Below are positions 46,867 through 62,105 of a DNA stretch of 64,000 bases, piece after piece (the stretch's first letter is position 1; each line of letters starts with the position of its first letter). The DNA lies in contig OZ025249.1 of NCBI GenBank assembly GCA_964019135.1, forward strand, positions 19,307,088-19,371,087, written 5' to 3'. The position numbers were made by a program, and so were the translations under genes. A model generated the notes under the pieces. It saw only the letters and a list, made by a program, of their open reading frames with translations, did not search any database and was not told the origin of the DNA. The DNA is from Arenicola marina. Lineage: Eukaryota; Annelida; Polychaeta; Arenicolidae.

Positions 46867-49800
46867 GCTCTGCCGCTCTCGCCCCTACCGTTGTCTGTTG
46901 GCAGTCTCGTTAGGCAAGGAGAGTAGGACACGTGACCCTCCCGGCCGCCAGCCAAGGTACAAAAGGGATTCCAATAAAAACGGACTCGTCGCCGGGTCCC
47001 TCCCCCTCACCCCCTGTGGCATATTTGCCCCTTTCCCCCGGGCCCCTCCTTTCTCGATTTCCACCCCCGACCACTCCCCCCCGTCCTGCGTCTCCCCCCA
47101 TGGCAGAGTCCCATTCCGCTTGCCATTAACTCAGACTTGTACCCCTCCCCCCTCCCCCTCTATTCGCCGGGACAGCCTCCAGTCACCGCCGTTCTCTGAG
47201 AGACAGCCGCCGGCCGCCGGGGGTGGGGTGGACGGGGGGATCGGGGGAGGGGAGGGGAGGGGGATGATGGGGGGTTGGGGTGATGGGGCGGCAGTGTTGC
47301 CAGGGTACAACGGAGTGGTGGGGGTGCGTGGGGAGGCTAAATGTTGAGCTGGTGGGCGAGGCAGGAGAGGGGGTGGGGGAAGGGGGGCGTTGTTGATGTA
47401 AGATGTAAGATAAAGGATCGTCTGGTTGCGCACGAGTCCGCACCCCCCCCCCCCCCCACCTCACCCCCCCCCCCACCGGGCAGCCTCACCCTCCCGCCGT
47501 CCCTCCCCAGTTCACTTGTCACCCGGCCCCGCGGCCGGTGGCGGCTGACAGGGGTAAGTTGGTGCCCAGGTATAGCGCGCCCTCACCGCCAATCCCTTTT
47601 ACACTCCGGCTTTCCTACTCCTCATAGCTTTCACAGCGGCCCAACCAGCTCACCTTATCGTCACCCCTCCCCGATCCCACCCCCGGCCGCTGCCCATTTC
47701 CCCCTCCCTACCCCCTCCCCATCTCTCGTGCCTGTGTCCCCAACAAGCGAGTCCTGGGTGAGTGTCTGGGTACCCTCCTCTCCCCACCGCGCCTCCGCCC
47801 CCACCCACTCCCGGCTATCGTGAACCCGTGTCGGTGGGTGCGCCGGGCCTGTCTTTCCGCCCCCCCTTACCCCCCGCCCTAAGCCAACCCGCCACACCCC
47901 CCCCCCCCTTCCCCGCCCCCGGCGTCGGCGGGCAGCTCATGCATTATGGAGAGGCCACCGTGGGTGGGAAAGGGGGATGGGAGGTAGGTAGGGGGCGTGA
48001 GGGGAGGTGCGGTGAGGGGTCGGGCCGAGGGCCGCCCGGCCACAGGGTCATAATGGGCCCACAACTTCCAATATTGCACCCGCCGTAAATAATTCAGCCT
48101 GTGGCTCCCGAATACAGAGGGGATCGTTACGTATCAGAGCCACTCCCCAGCCCAGCACGCAACCCCACCTCCCTCCCCCCTGCCCCCCCCCCCGCGCGAT
48201 CAACCAGACTGGCGGGGTACCCCGATACTCGACGTCTGACCCACCCTACCCCCTCAACCGTCTCCTCCCCCCCCACCCCCATTACCCCTACAGAGCCTGC
48301 CGTACACGAAATCGAACCTGCCTTTCCTCCTCTCCCGTGACCGTTGCCCCCTCTTGAGGAACGGACCCCGGCCACCCTGCCAGCGCGGCAGGACACACAT
48401 CCTGGCGGGATGAGGTACCGCCACCATACCACACACACAGCCCGCCGGGGTCCGCCCGTCCGCCCTCCCCCCACCCCCCCCCCCCCCCGCCACCCTCAGG
48501 CCCCGATGACATTCCGCCCGCAGTGGTCCACAGTACTGGTGGGGGAGACACACGCCCAGGTCCAATGTCAACGGGCCGGCCGGCCAACCATCTCCACCCT
48601 CCAGCACTCCCGTAGCTACCCCCCCCCCCTTATCACCCCCCCTCCAGCCCCCTGTTCCCCTACCCCTTATCACTCCCTCCAGCATCCTTTCCTCCCCCCC
48701 TTATCATCCCACCCCACCCGCTCCGCTCCGCTCGGGAACCTGAGCTCTGCTTCGTGCTCACCTTTTTAATGACACTGGCGAGCCAAGTGGCATTCTGCTG
48801 CGGCTGCTCACGGTGCCACGCCGGTCGGACGAGGGGGGACGCGGCCCGGGGGGAGGGGGGCAGATAGGCGAGACAGTGCGGAGGGGGTGGGGGGGGGGGG
48901 GTGAGACGGAATGGATGGGCTTGGCTGGGGAGGTTGGACAATAACATACGCCACGTGATAGAAGGGCACGGCAAGGTCATGCCTTTGAGTTGGCTCTTGG
49001 GCCGTGGGTGTGGTTTCTCGGGGACGATAGAGAGAGGGAGAGCGAAAGGGAGAGGGGTGCTGAGGGGTATGGAAGGTGGGGGGGGACTGGTGAGCCTGGC
49101 GCATGGGGGAGAGTGCCCATGATACTGGCGACACCGCAGATATTGCCATACGAAAGCGACCAGAGGGATGCGAAAGTTGATGTCCTCCGGGTCATTGGGA
49201 CTAGGTGCCAGGTTGTCATGGGGGCGAGTGGGGTCCCTAGGGAGACGATGTGTAGCTCGAGAGGCGGATGTGGGATGGGGGTGGGGGGGGGGGGGTGGCG
49301 GGGGCAGTTGGGAAACGTGTCCGAGAGCGGCAAGAAATCTCGGGTCTGATCAAAACGCAGGTGGTAGAAGCGGTGGGAGGGGGTGGGGGGGGGGGGGGCG
49401 GGGAGTCAAAAGGAGCGGTAAAATGAAAAAAGTTATAGCTGAGGAAGCCCGTTTGGGTCAGCTAAAGTCGAATCGAAAAAACTATATATGTTCACTCACG
49501 TAGCAATGGTGAAACAAACCTTTGCAAGATGCAAGATGCGACGGACCTATAAAATAAATTAACTGGTATTTTCATGTGGGGGGTTTACCGGAGAATCGGG
49601 GCAGTAGGCAGACAGGATCAGTTCCATGTTCATCCCCTATCTGTACTCTACATCCCGCTCGCATCTCTCTACCCTTTCCCTGTATATCCTCCTCCCTCCA
49701 AACCCACCCCCACCTCTTACCCCAACTCTCCTCGACCTGCCGTTCAGGCTGATGACTGAATAATGAGGCGGGGACAAAGGGACACACAGACCGGCCCAGC

Positions 49801-49933
49801 TAGCCATTCCTCTGTGTGACTGCCGGCTCTCGCTGAAACACGATCACCCCCTGAGCTAAAGCGGGCAGCGAATTGGACTTCCCGCCTCTTACCGCTTCTC
49901 GATACACCCCTGCCCCCACCACCCACCGCCAGG
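46867..49933. other. C/G-rich low-complexity region, probable NOL4 intron
   Basis: Dominated by long C or G runs and CCCC-rich stretches; several runs exceed ten bases. Many Pro/Gly-rich frames are composition artefacts. One candidate exon is listed at 48762. No repeat with a fixed period was found. Confidence 0.5.
48762..48803 (-). CDS. Candidate small exon (possibly NOL4)
   Basis: On the - strand, a GTGAGC donor follows ...CAGAATGCCACTTGGCTCGC... ending ATT AAA AAG (PQQNATWLASVIKK). A pyrimidine-rich stretch and AG acceptors lie just upstream. The composition differs from the surrounding C/G-rich DNA and looks coding. No family match is recognised, and the acceptor choice (48803 or 48806) is open. 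Confidence 0.25.
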
Positions 49934-52900
49934 CGTCTGACCACACCTGTATGTCAAGATGTCTAATAAAGTCTGACCACACCTGTGTGTCAAGATGCCT
50001 AATAAAGTCTGAGCACACCTGTACGTCAAGATGCCTAATAAAGTCTGACCACACCTGTATGTCAAGATGCCTAATAAAGTCTGACCACACCTGTACGTCA
50101 ATATGCCTAATAAAGTCTGAGCACACCTGTACGTCAAGATGCCTAATAAAGTCTGACCACACCTGTACGTCAAGATGCCTAATAAAGTCTGGTCACACCT
50201 GTACGTCAAGATGCCTAATAAAGTCTGACCACACCTGTATGTCAAGATGCCTAATAAGTCTGACCACACCTGTACGTCAAGATGCCTAATAAAGTCTGGC
50301 CACACCTGTACGTCAAGATGCCTAATAAAGTCTGACCACACCTGTATGTCAAGATGCCTAATAAAGTCTGACCACACCTGTATGTCAAGATGCCTAATAA
50401 AGTCTGACCACACCTGTATGTCAAGATGCCTAATAAAGTCTGACCACACCTGTACGTCAATATGCCTAATAAAGTCTGAGCACACCTGTACGTCAAGATG
50501 CCTAATAAAGTCTGACCACACCTGTACGTCAAGATGCCTAATAAAGTCTGGTCACACCTGTACGTCAAGATGCCTCATAAAGTCTGACCACACCTGTATG
50601 TCAAGATGCCTAATAAGTCTGACCACACCTGTACGTCAAGATGCCTAATAAAGTCTGAGCACACCTGTACGTCAAGATGCCTAATAAAGTCTGACCACAC
50701 CTGTATGTCAAGATGCCTAATAAGTCTGACCATACCTGTACGTCAAGATGCCTAATAAAGTCTGACCACATCTGTACGTCAAGATGCTTAATAAAGTCTG
50801 AGCACACCTGTACGTCAAGATGCTTAATAAAGTTTGACCACACTTGTACGTCAAGATGCCTAATAAAGTCTGACCACACCTGTACGTCGAGATGCCTAAT
50901 AAAGTCTGACCACACCTGTACGTCAAGATGCCTAATAAGACTGACCACACCTGTACGTCAAGATGCCTAATAAAGTCTAACCACACCTGTACGTCAAGAT
51001 GCCTAATATAGTCTGACCACACCTGTACGTCAAGATGCCTAATAAAGTCTGACCACACCTGTACGTCAAGATGCTTAATAAAGTTTGACCACACTTGTAC
51101 GTCAAGATGCCTAATAAAGTCTGACCACACCTGTACGTCAAGATGTCTAATAAAGTCTGACCACACCTGTACGTCAAGGTGCCTAATAAAGTCTGACCAC
51201 ACCTGTACGTCAAGATGCCTAATAAAGTCTGACCACACCTGTATGTCAAGATGCCTAATAAGTCTGACCACATCTGTACGTCAAGATGCCTAATAAAGTC
51301 TGAGCACACCTGTACGTCAAGATGCCTAATAAAGTCTGACCACACCTGTACGTCAAGATGCCTAATAAAGTCTGAGCACACCTGTACGTCAAGATGCCTA
51401 ATAAAGTCTAACCACACCTGTACGTCAAGATGCCTAATATAGTCTGAGCACACATGTACGTCAAGATGCCTAATAAAGTCTGAGCACACCTGTACGTCAA
51501 GATGCCTAATAAAGTCTAACCACACCTGTACGTCAAGATGCCTAATATAGTCTGAGCACACCTGTACGTCAAGATGCCTAATATAGTCTGACCACACCTG
51601 TACGTCAAGATGCCTAATAAAGTCTGACCACACCTGTACGTCAAGATGCCTAATAAAGTTTGACCACACTTGTACGTCAAGATGCCTAGAAAAGTCTGAC
51701 CACACCTGTACGTCGAGGTGCCTAATAAAGTCTGACCACACCTGTACGTCGAGGTGCCTAATATAGTCTGACCACACCTGTACGTCAAGATGCCTAATAA
51801 AGTCTGACCACACCTGTACGTCGAGGTGCCTAATAAAGTTTGACCACACTTGTACGTCAAGATGCCTAATAAAGTCTGACCACACCTGTACGTCGAGGTG
51901 CCTAATAAAGTCTGACCACACCTGTACGTCAAGATGCCTAATAAGTCTGACCACACCTGTACGTCAAGATGCCTAATAAAGTCTGAGCACACCTGTATGT
52001 CAAGATGCCTAATAAGTCTGGCCACACCTGTACGTCAAGATGCCTAATAAAGTTTGACCACACTTGTACGTCAAGATGCCTAATAAAGTCTGACCACACC
52101 TGTACGTCAAGATGCCTAATAAAGTTTGACCACACTTGTACGTCAAGATGCCTAATAAAGTCTGACCACACCTGTACGTCGAGGTGCCTAATAAAGTCTG
52201 ACCACACCTGTACGTCGAGGTGCCTAATATAGTCTGACCACACCTGTACGTCAAGATGCCTAATAAAGTCTGACCACACCTGTACGTCGAGGTGCCTAAT
52301 AAAGTCTGACCACACCTGTACGTCAAGATGCCTAATAAAGTTTGACCACACTTGTACGTCAAGATGCCTAATAAAGTCTGACCACACCTGTACGTCAAGA
52401 TGCCTAATAAAGTCTGACCACACCTGTACGTCAAGATGCCTAATAAAGTCTGACCACACCTGTATGTCAAGATGCCTAATAAGTCTGATCACACCTGTAC
52501 GTCAAGATGCCTAATAAAATCTAACCACACCTGTATGTCAAGATGCCTAATAAGTCTGACCACACCTGTACGTCAAGAGGCCTAATAAAGTCTGACCACA
52601 CCTGTACGTCAAGATGCTTAATAAAGTCTGAGCACACCTGTACGTCAAGATGCCTAATAAAGTCTGACCACACCTGTACATCAAGATGCCTAATAAAGTT
52701 TGACCACACTTGTACGTCAAGATGCCTAATAAAGTCTGACCACACCTGTACGTCAAACGCCTAATAAAGTCTGACCACACCTGTACGTCAAGATGCCTAA
52801 TAAAGTCTGACCACACCTGTACGTCAAGATGCTTAATAAAGTCTGACCACACCTGTACGTCAAGATGCCTAATAAAGTCTGACCACACCTGTACGTCAAG

Positions 52901-55900
52901 GTGCCTAATAAAGTCTGACCACACCTGTACGTCAAGATGCCTAATAAAGTCTGACCACACCTGTACGTCAAGATGCTTAATAAAGTCTGACCACACCTGT
53001 ACGTCAAGATGCCTAATAAAGTCTGACCACACCTGTACGTCAAGGTGCCTAATAAAGTCTGACCACACCTGTACGTCAAGATGCCTAATAAAGTTTGACC
53101 ACACTTGTACGTCAAGATGCCTAATAAAGTCTGGCCACACCTGTACGTCAAGATGCCTAATAAAGTCTGACCACACCTGTACGTCAAGATGCCTAATAAA
53201 GTCTGACCACACCTGTACGTCAAGATGCTTAATAAAGTCTGACCACACCTGTACGTCAAGATGCCTAATAAAGTCTGGCCACACCTGTACGTCAAGATGC
53301 CTAATAAAGTCTGACCACACATGTACGTCAAGATGCCTAATAAAGTCTGACCACACCTGTTCGTCAAGATGCCTAATAAAGTCTGACCACACCTGTACGT
53401 CAAGATGTTTAATAAAGTCTGAGCACACCTGTACGTCAAGATGCCTAATAAAGTCTGACCACACCTGTACGTCAAGATGCCTAATAAAGTCTGACCACAC
53501 CTGTACGCCAAGATGCCTAATAAAGTCTGACCACACCTGTTCGTCAAGATGCCTAATAAAGTCTGACAACACCTGTACGTCAAGATGCTTAATAAAGTCT
53601 GGTCACACTTGTACGTCAAGATGCTTAATAAAGTCTAGTCACACCTAAACATCAAGGTGCCTAATAAAGTTTGGCCACACCTGTACGTCAAAATGCCTAA
53701 TAAAGTTTGACCACACCTGTACGTCAAGATGCCTAATAAAGTCTGAGCACACCTGTACGTCAAGATGCCTAATAAAGTCTGACAACACCTGTACGTCAAG
53801 ATGCCTAATAAAGTCTGACCACACCTGTACATCAAGGTGCCTAATAAAGTCTGGCCACACTTGTACGTCAAGATGCCTAATAAAGTCTGACCACACCTGT
53901 ACGTCAAGATGCTTAATAAAGTCTGAGCACACCTGTACGTCAAGATGCTTAATAAAGTCTGAGCACACCTGTACGTCAAGATGCCTAATAAAGTCTGACC
54001 ACACCTGTACATCAAGGTGCCTAATAAAGTCTGGCCACACTTGTACGTCAAGATGCCTAATAAGTCTGACCACACTTGTACGTCAAGATGCCTAATAAAG
54101 TCTGACCACACCTGTACGTCAAGATGCTTAATAAAGTCTGAGCACACCTGTACGTCAAGATGCCTAATAAAGTCTGGCCACACCTGTACGTCAAGATGCC
54201 TAATAAGTCTGACCACACCTGTACGTCAAGATGCCTAATAAAGCCTGAGCACACCTGTATGTCAAGATGCCTAATAAGTCTGGCCACACCTGTACGTCAA
54301 GATGCCTAATAAAGTCTAACCACACCTGTATGTCAAGATGCCTAATAAGTCTGGCCACACCTGTACGTCAAGATGCCTAATAAAGTCTGACCACACCTGT
54401 ACGTCAAGATGCCTAATATAGTCTGACCACACCTGTACGTCAAGATGCCTAATAAAGTCTGGCCACACCTGTACGTCAAGATGCCTAATAAAGTCTGACC
54501 ACACCTGTACGTCAAGATGCCTAATAAAGTCTGACCACACCTGTTCGTCAAGATGCCTAATAACGTCTGAGCACACCTGTACGTCAAGATGCTTAATAAA
54601 GTCTGGTCACACCTGTACATCAAGGTGCCTAATAAAGTCTGGCCACACCTGTATCTCAAGATGCCTAATAAAGTCTGACAACACATGTACGTCAAGATGC
54701 TTAATAAAGTCTGACAACACCTGTACGTCAAGATGCCTAATAAAGTCTGACCACACCTGTACGTCAAGGTGCCTAATAAAGTCTGACCACACCTGTACGT
54801 CAAGATGCCTAATAAAGTCTGACCACACCTGTACGTCAAGATGCCTAATAAAGTCTGGCCACACCTGTACGTCAAGGTGCCTAATAAAGTCTGACCACAC
54901 CTGTACGTCAAGATGCCTAATAAGTCTGACCACACCTGTACGTCAAGATGCCTAATAAGGTATAACCACACCTGTATGTCAAGATGCCTAATAAGTCTGG
55001 CCACACCTTTACGTCAAGATGCCTAATAAAGTCTGACCACACCTGTACGTCAAGATGCCTAATGTAGTCTGACCACACCTGTACGTTAAGATGCCTAATA
55101 AAGTCTGGCCACACCTGTACGTCAAGATGCCTAATAAAGTCTGACCACACCTGTACGTCAAGATGCCTAATAAAGTCTGACCACACCTGTTCGTCAAGAT
55201 GCCTAATAAAGTCTGACAACACCTGTACGTCAAGATGCTTAATAAAGTCTGGTCACACCTGTACATCAAGGTGCCTAATAAAGTCTGGCCACACCTGTAT
55301 GTCAAGATGCCTAATAAAGTCTGACAACACCTGTACGTCAAGATGCTTAATAAAGTCTGACAACACCTGTACGTCAAGATGCCTAATAAAGTCTGACCAC
55401 ACCTGTACGTCAAGGTGCCTAATAAAGTCTGACCACACCTGTACGTCAAATGCCTAATAAAGTCTGACCACACCTGTACGTCAAGATGCCTAATAAAGTC
55501 TGACCACACCTGTACGTCAAGATGCTTAATAAAGTCTGACCACACCTGTACGTCAAGATGCCTAATAAAGTCTGACCACACCTGTACGTCAAGGTGTCTA
55601 ATAAATTCTGACCACACCTATACGTCAAGATGCCTAATAAAGTCTGACCACACCTGTACGTCAAGATGCTTAATAAAGTCTGACCACACCTGTACGTCAA
55701 GATGCTTAATAAAGTCTGACCACACCTGTACGTCAAGATGCCTAATAAAGTCTGGCCACACCTGTACGTCAAGATGCCTAATAAAGTCTGACCACACATG
55801 TACGTCAAGATGCCTAATAAAGTCTGACCACACCTGTTTGTCAAGATGCCTAATAAAGTCTGACCACACCTGTGCGTCAAGATGTTTAATAAAGTCTGAG

Positions 55901-58900
55901 CACACCTGTACGTCAAGATGCCTAATAAAGTCTGGTCACACTTGTACGTCAAGATGCTTAATAAAGTCTAGTCACACCTAAACATCAAGGTGCCTAATAA
56001 AGTTTGGCCACACCTGTACGTCAAAATGCCTAATAAAGTTTGACCACACCTGTACGTCAAGATGCCTAATAAAGTTTGACCACACCTGTACGTCAAGATG
56101 CTTAATAAAGTCTGACCACACCTGTACGTCAAGATGCCTAATAAAGTCTGACAACACCTGTACGTCAAGATGCCTAATAAAGTCTGACCACACCTGTACA
56201 TCAAGATGCCTAATAAAGTCTGGCCACACCTGTTCGTCAAGATGCCTAATAAGTCTGACCACACTTGTACGTCAAGATGCCTAATAAAGTCTGACCACAC
56301 CTGTACGTCAAGATGCTTAATAAAGTCTGAGCACACCTGTACGTCAAGATGCCTAATAAAGTCTGGCCACACCTGTACGTCAAGATGCCTAATAAGTCTG
56401 ACCACACCTGTACGTCAAGATGCCTAATAAAGTCTGAGCACACCTGTATGTCAAGATGCCTAATAAGTCTGGCCACACCTGTACGTCAAGATGCCTAATA
56501 AAGTCTAACCACACCTGTATGTCAAGATGCCTAATAAGTCTGGCCACACTTGTACGTCAAGATGCCTAATAAAGTCTGACCACACCTGTACGTCAAGATG
56601 CCTAATAAAGTCTGGCCACACCTGTACGTCAAGATGCCTCATAAAGTCTGACCACACCTGTACGTCAAGATGCCTAATAAAGTCTGACCACACCTGTTCG
56701 TCAAGATGCCTAATAAAGTCTGACAACACCTGTACGTCAAGATGCTTAATAAAGTCTGACAACACCTGTACATCAAAGTGCCTAATAAAGTCTGGCCACA
56801 CCTGTATGTCAAGATGCCTAATAAAATCTGACAACACCTGTACGTCAAGATGCTTAATAAAGTCTGACAACACCTGTACGTCAAGATGCCTAATAAAGTC
56901 TGACCACACCTGTACGTCAAGGTGCCTAATAAAGTCTGACCACACCTGTACGTCAAGATGCCTAATAAAGTCTGACCACACCTGTACGTCAAGATGCCTA
57001 ATAACGTCTGGCCACACCTGTACGTCAAGGTGCCTAATAAAGTCTGACCACACCTGTACGTCAAGATGCCTAATAAGTCTGACCACACCTGTACGTCAAG
57101 ATGCCTAATAAGGTCTAACCACACCTGTATGTCAAGATGCCTAATAAGTCTGGCCACACCTGTACGTCAAGATGCCTAATAAAGTCTGACCACACCTGTA
57201 CGTCAAGATGCCTAATATAGTCTGACCACAACTGTACGTCAAGATGCCTAATAAAGTCTGGCCACACCTGTACGTCAAGATGCCTAATAAAGTCTGACCA
57301 CACCTGTACGTCAAGATGCCTAATAAAGTCTGACCACACCTGTTTGTCAAGATGCCTAATAAAGTCTGACAACACCTGTACGTCAAGATGCTTAATAAAG
57401 TCTGGTCACACCTGTACATCAAGGTGCCTAATAAAGTTTGGCCACACCTGTATGTCAAGATGCCTAATAAAGTCTGACAACACCTGTACGTCAAGATGCT
57501 TAATAAAGTCTGACAACACCTGTACGTCAAGATGCCTAATAAAGTCTGACCACACATGTACGTCAAGGTGCCTAATAAAGTCTGACCACACCTGTACGTC
57601 AAGATGCCTAATAAAGTCTGACCACACCTGTACGTCAAGATGCCTAATAAAGTCTGACCACACCTGTATGTCAAGATGCCTAATAAAGTCTGGCCACACC
57701 TGTACGTCAAGGTGCCTAATAAAGTCTGACCACACCTGTACGTCAAGATGCCTAATAAAGTCTGGCCACACCTGTACGTCAAGATGCCTAATAAAGTCTA
57801 GCCACACCTGTACGTCAAGATGCTTAATAAAGTCTGACAACACCTGTACGTCAAGATGCTTAATAAAGTCTGGCCACACCTGTACGTCAAGGTGCCTAAT
57901 AAAGTCTGACCACACCTGTACGTCAAGATGCCTAATAAAGTCTGACCACACCTGTACATCAAGGTGCCTAATAAAGTCTGACCACACCTGTACGTCAAGA
58001 TGCCTAATAAAGTCTGACCACACCTGTACGTCAAGATGCTTACTAAAGTCTGACAACACCTGTACGTCAAGATGCCTAATAAAGTCTGGCCACACCTGTA
58101 CGTCAAGGTGCCTAATAAAGTCTGACCACACCTGTACGTCAAGATGCCTAATAAAGTCTGACAACACCTGTACGTCAAGATGCCTAATAAAGTCTGGCCA
58201 CACCTGTACGTCGAGGTGCCTAATAAAGTCTGACCACACCTATACGTCAAGATGCCTAATAAAGTCTGGCCACACCTGTACGTCAAGATGCCTAATAAAG
58301 TCTAACCACACCTGTACGTCAAGATGCCTAATAAAGTCTGACCACACCTGTACGTCAAGATGCTTAATAAAGTCTGACAACACCTGTACGTCAAGATGCC
58401 TAATAAAGTCTGGTCACACCTGTACATCAAGGTGCCTAATAAAGTCTGGCCACACCTGTTCGTCAAGATGCCTAATAAAGTCTGGTCACACCTGTACGTC
58501 AAGATGCCTAATAAAGTCTGGCTACACCTGTTCGTCAAGATGCCTAATAAAGTCTGGCCACACCTGTACGTCAAGATGCCTAATAAAGTCTAACCACACC
58601 TGTACGTCAAGATGCTTGATAAAGTCTGGCCACACCTGTTCGTCAAGATGCCTAATAAAATGCCTAATATAGTCTGACCACACCTGTACGTCAAGATGCC
58701 TAATAAAGTCTGAGCACACATGTACGTCAAGATGCCTAATAAAGTCTGACCACACCTGTATGTCAAGATGCCTAATAAGTCTGACCACACCTGTACGTCA
58801 AGATGCCTAATAAGTCTGACCACACCTGTACGTCAAGATGCCTAATAAAGTCTAACCACACCTGTACGTCAAGATGCCTAATAAAGTCTGACCACACCTG

Positions 58901-60839
58901 TATGTCAAGATGCCTAATAAGTCTGACCACACCTGTACGTCAAGATGCCTAATAAAGTCTAACCACACCTGTACGTCAAGATGCCTAATATAGTCTGACC
59001 ACACCTGTACGTCAAGATGCCTAATAAAGTCTGAGCACACATGTACGTCAAGATGCCTAATAAAGTCTGACCACACCTGTATGTCAAGATGCCTAATAAG
59101 TCTGAGCACACCTGTACGTCAAGATGCCTAATAAAGTCTGACAACACCTGTACGTCAAGATGCTTAATAAAGTCTGAGCACACCTGTACGTCAAGATGCC
59201 TAATAAAGTCTGACCACACCTGTACGTCAAGATGCCTAATAAAGTCTGACCACACCTGTATGTCAAGATGCCTAATAAGTCTGACCACACCTGTACGTCA
59301 AGATGCCTAATAAAGTCTAACCACACCTGTACGTCAAGATGCCTAATAAAGTCTGACCACACCTGTACGTCAAGATGCCTAATAAAGTCTGACCACACCT
59401 GTACGTCAAGATGCCTAATAAAGTCTGACCACACCTGTACGTCAAGATGCCTAATAAAGTCTGACCACACCTGTACGTCAAGATGCCTAATAAAGTTTGA
59501 CCACACTTGTACGTCAAGATGCCTAATAAAGTCTGACCACACCTGTACGTCAAGATGCCTAATAAAGTCTGACAACACCTGTACGTCAAGATGCTTAATA
59601 AAGTCTGGTCACACCTGTACATCAAGATGCCTAATAAAGTCTGGTCACACCTGTACGTCAAGATGCCTAATAAAGTCTGACCACACCTGTACGTCAAGAT
59701 GCCTAATAAAGTCTGACCACACCTGTACGTCAAGATGCCTAATAAAGTCTGACCACACCTGTACGTCAAGATGCTTAATAAAGTCTGGCCACACCTGTAC
59801 GTCAAAATGCTTAATAAAGTCTGACCACACCTGTACGTCAAGATGCTTAATAAAGTCTGACCACACCTGTACGTCAAGATGCCTAATAAAGTCTGACCAC
59901 ACCTGTACGTCAAGATGCCTAATAAAGTCTGGCCACACCTGTACGTCAAGATGCCTAATAAAGTCTGACAACACCTGTACATCAAGATGCCTAATAAAGT
60001 CTGACCACACCTGTACGTCAAGATGCCTAATAAGTCTGACCACACCTGTACGTCAAGATGCCTAATAAGTCTGACCACACCTGTACGTCAAGATGCTTAA
60101 TAAAGTCTGACAACACCTGTACGTCAAGATGCTTAATAAAGTCTGACCACCCCTGTACGTCAAGATGCTTAATAAAGTCTGGCCACACCTGTACGTCAAG
60201 ATGCCTAATAAAGTCTGACAACACCTGTACATCAAGATGCTTAATAAAGTCTGGCCACACCTGTACGTCAAGATGCCTAATAAAGTCTGACCACACCTGT
60301 ACGTCAAGATGCTTAATAAAGTCTGGCCACACCTGTACGTCAAGATGCCTAATAAAGTCTGACCACACCTGTACGTCAAGATGCCTAATAAAGTCTGACA
60401 ACACCTGTACGTCAAGATGCTTAATAAAGTCTGGCCACACCTGTACGTCAAGATGCCTAATAAAGTCTGACAACACCTGTACATCAAGATGCTTAATAAA
60501 GTCTGGCCACACCTGTACGTCAAGATGCCTAATAAAGTCTGACCACACCTGTTCGTCAAGATGCCTAATAAAGTCTGACAACACCTGTACATCAAGATGC
60601 TTAATAAAGTCTGGCCACACCTGTTCGTCAAGATGCCTAATAAAGTCTGGCCACACCTGTACGTCAAGATTCCTAATAAAGTCTAACCACACCTGTACGT
60701 CAAGATGCTTAATAAAGTCTGGTCACACCTGTACGTCAAGATGCTTAATAAAGTCTAGTCACACCTGTACGTCAAGATGCCTAATAAAGTCTGGTCACAC
60801 CTGTACGTCAAAATGCCTAATAAAGTCTGCCCACACCTG
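49934..60839. repeat. 36-bp minisatellite (about 300 copies)
   Basis: Unit on +: gcctaataaagtctgaccac followed by acctgtacgtcaagat, with frequent 35-bp units that lose one A (aataagtctg). The + strand carries an AATAAA hexamer in most units. The - strand, the sense of NOL4, carries gacgtacag|gtgtgg, a moderate match to a 5' splice site. Rare variants (for example cacctaaacatcaagg at about 53640 and 55974) mark larger blocks about 2.33 kb apart. All long ORFs within it (FIRHLDVQ, LLGILTYRCG, CTSRCLIKSD repeats) are shadows of the repeat. Confidence 0.97.
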
Positions 60840-62034
60840 GCCTCCCATAACTACCAGATATCAAGTACAGCTACTTATGTCAGAAGCGCAGGTAATACGT
60901 GAAAAATGGGATTTATAGGACTTTCACGACAGCAGACATAATCAACATTCATTCAGGTATCTGTTCGTTCTAAATAATGCGAAAGGCTTTGGCCTTGGCT
61001 CAACCATTGCGCTCCCGACCTTCAGTGCCTCACAAGTGGCGATGCGAATTCTGGTTTCCACGTAATGTTTCAGAAAATTCAAAATACCAATCCCGTACAT
61101 GAAGCCCCTCCCCTATCGAATACACAAAACGCGTCTGCACGCCAACATTGGCCGTCAGTCGGCTGTTGCTTATGACTGTCCTTGTTTATCGTACCTCAGG
61201 TACACAGCGGATGAGCTCATATCAGGGCTGCCACGTTGTGAAAAACGTGCTCATGCCGTTTTTGCTCATACCGTCGCTGCATGATGCAGAGATGTGTAGG
61301 CTATCGGTAAGACAGCAATGTCGATTGGTTTGACACCTGTGAAGTTTTATCGCTTTACCGTGGAGGAAGAGCCCGGTTCCCGGATACTAACAATAACTTA
61401 ATTATTTTGGAAGAAGGAAGGGCATGGGACATTTATCTTACATTAGTTACACATGCGCGTATACAACATACATAATCGCGCAGTGGGGGTGGGGGAGAGG
61501 GGGGTCTGCGAACTCCGACACGATGGGCGGCCTGGCAGACAGGGATCAGTTGACCGAAGCTGAGCGCGCTAATCACCGGGTCAGTCGTGAAAGGGTGGGG
61601 CGTGGGGGGATGGGGGGGGGGGGGGGCGCTGAGCAATGCAAGTTAAACAGCATAGTGCATGTACCGTGCATCGGTATACACGTAAATAGCGATATCATGC
61701 ATTGAGCGTCCCGCCTTCCGTTTTGTGAAATACGCTCTCACGTCTTGCAGTTGGGAGTTGGTAAAACTGAGGAGACGACATGAGCAATGGCGGTATGGGA
61801 CCGAGAGGGGATGCGGAGGAGAGGGAGGATGGAGGGTGGAGGGTGGAGGGAGGAGTGGGGGGGCGGACAGGCGCATAGGCGCTGCCCGATGGCTGGGGGC
61901 CGGGGCTCCATCCGCCACGGCGCCACCCACTCACTGAGCACTGCAGGCAACAGGTGTGATGTGCCCCGGCAGCCCACTCATCACCCCTGGTTTGGTTGGG
62001 CTGGGTTACTGTGTGGAGGTACAGGGTGGACGTT

Positions 62035-62086
62035 AGATAGGTAGATAGATAGATAGATAGATAGACAAATAGATAGACTGAGAGAC
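62035..62086. repeat. (GATA)n microsatellite
   Basis: Interrupted run of about 11 tagatagata-type units. Confidence 0.95.
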
Positions 62087-62105
62087 AGACAGCCATACCA
62101 TGCAA

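Noticed and set aside
46452-49503. Many Pro/Gly-rich frames on both strands
   Set aside because: They come from poly(C)/poly(G) composition, several run through the N gap, and none shows a domain.
49873-60918. Dozens of long frames (CTSRCLIKSD, SDFIRHLDVQ, LLGILTYRCG repeats)
   Set aside because: They arise from a 36-bp unit without stops in several frames. No unique start or terminus, and no conserved domain.
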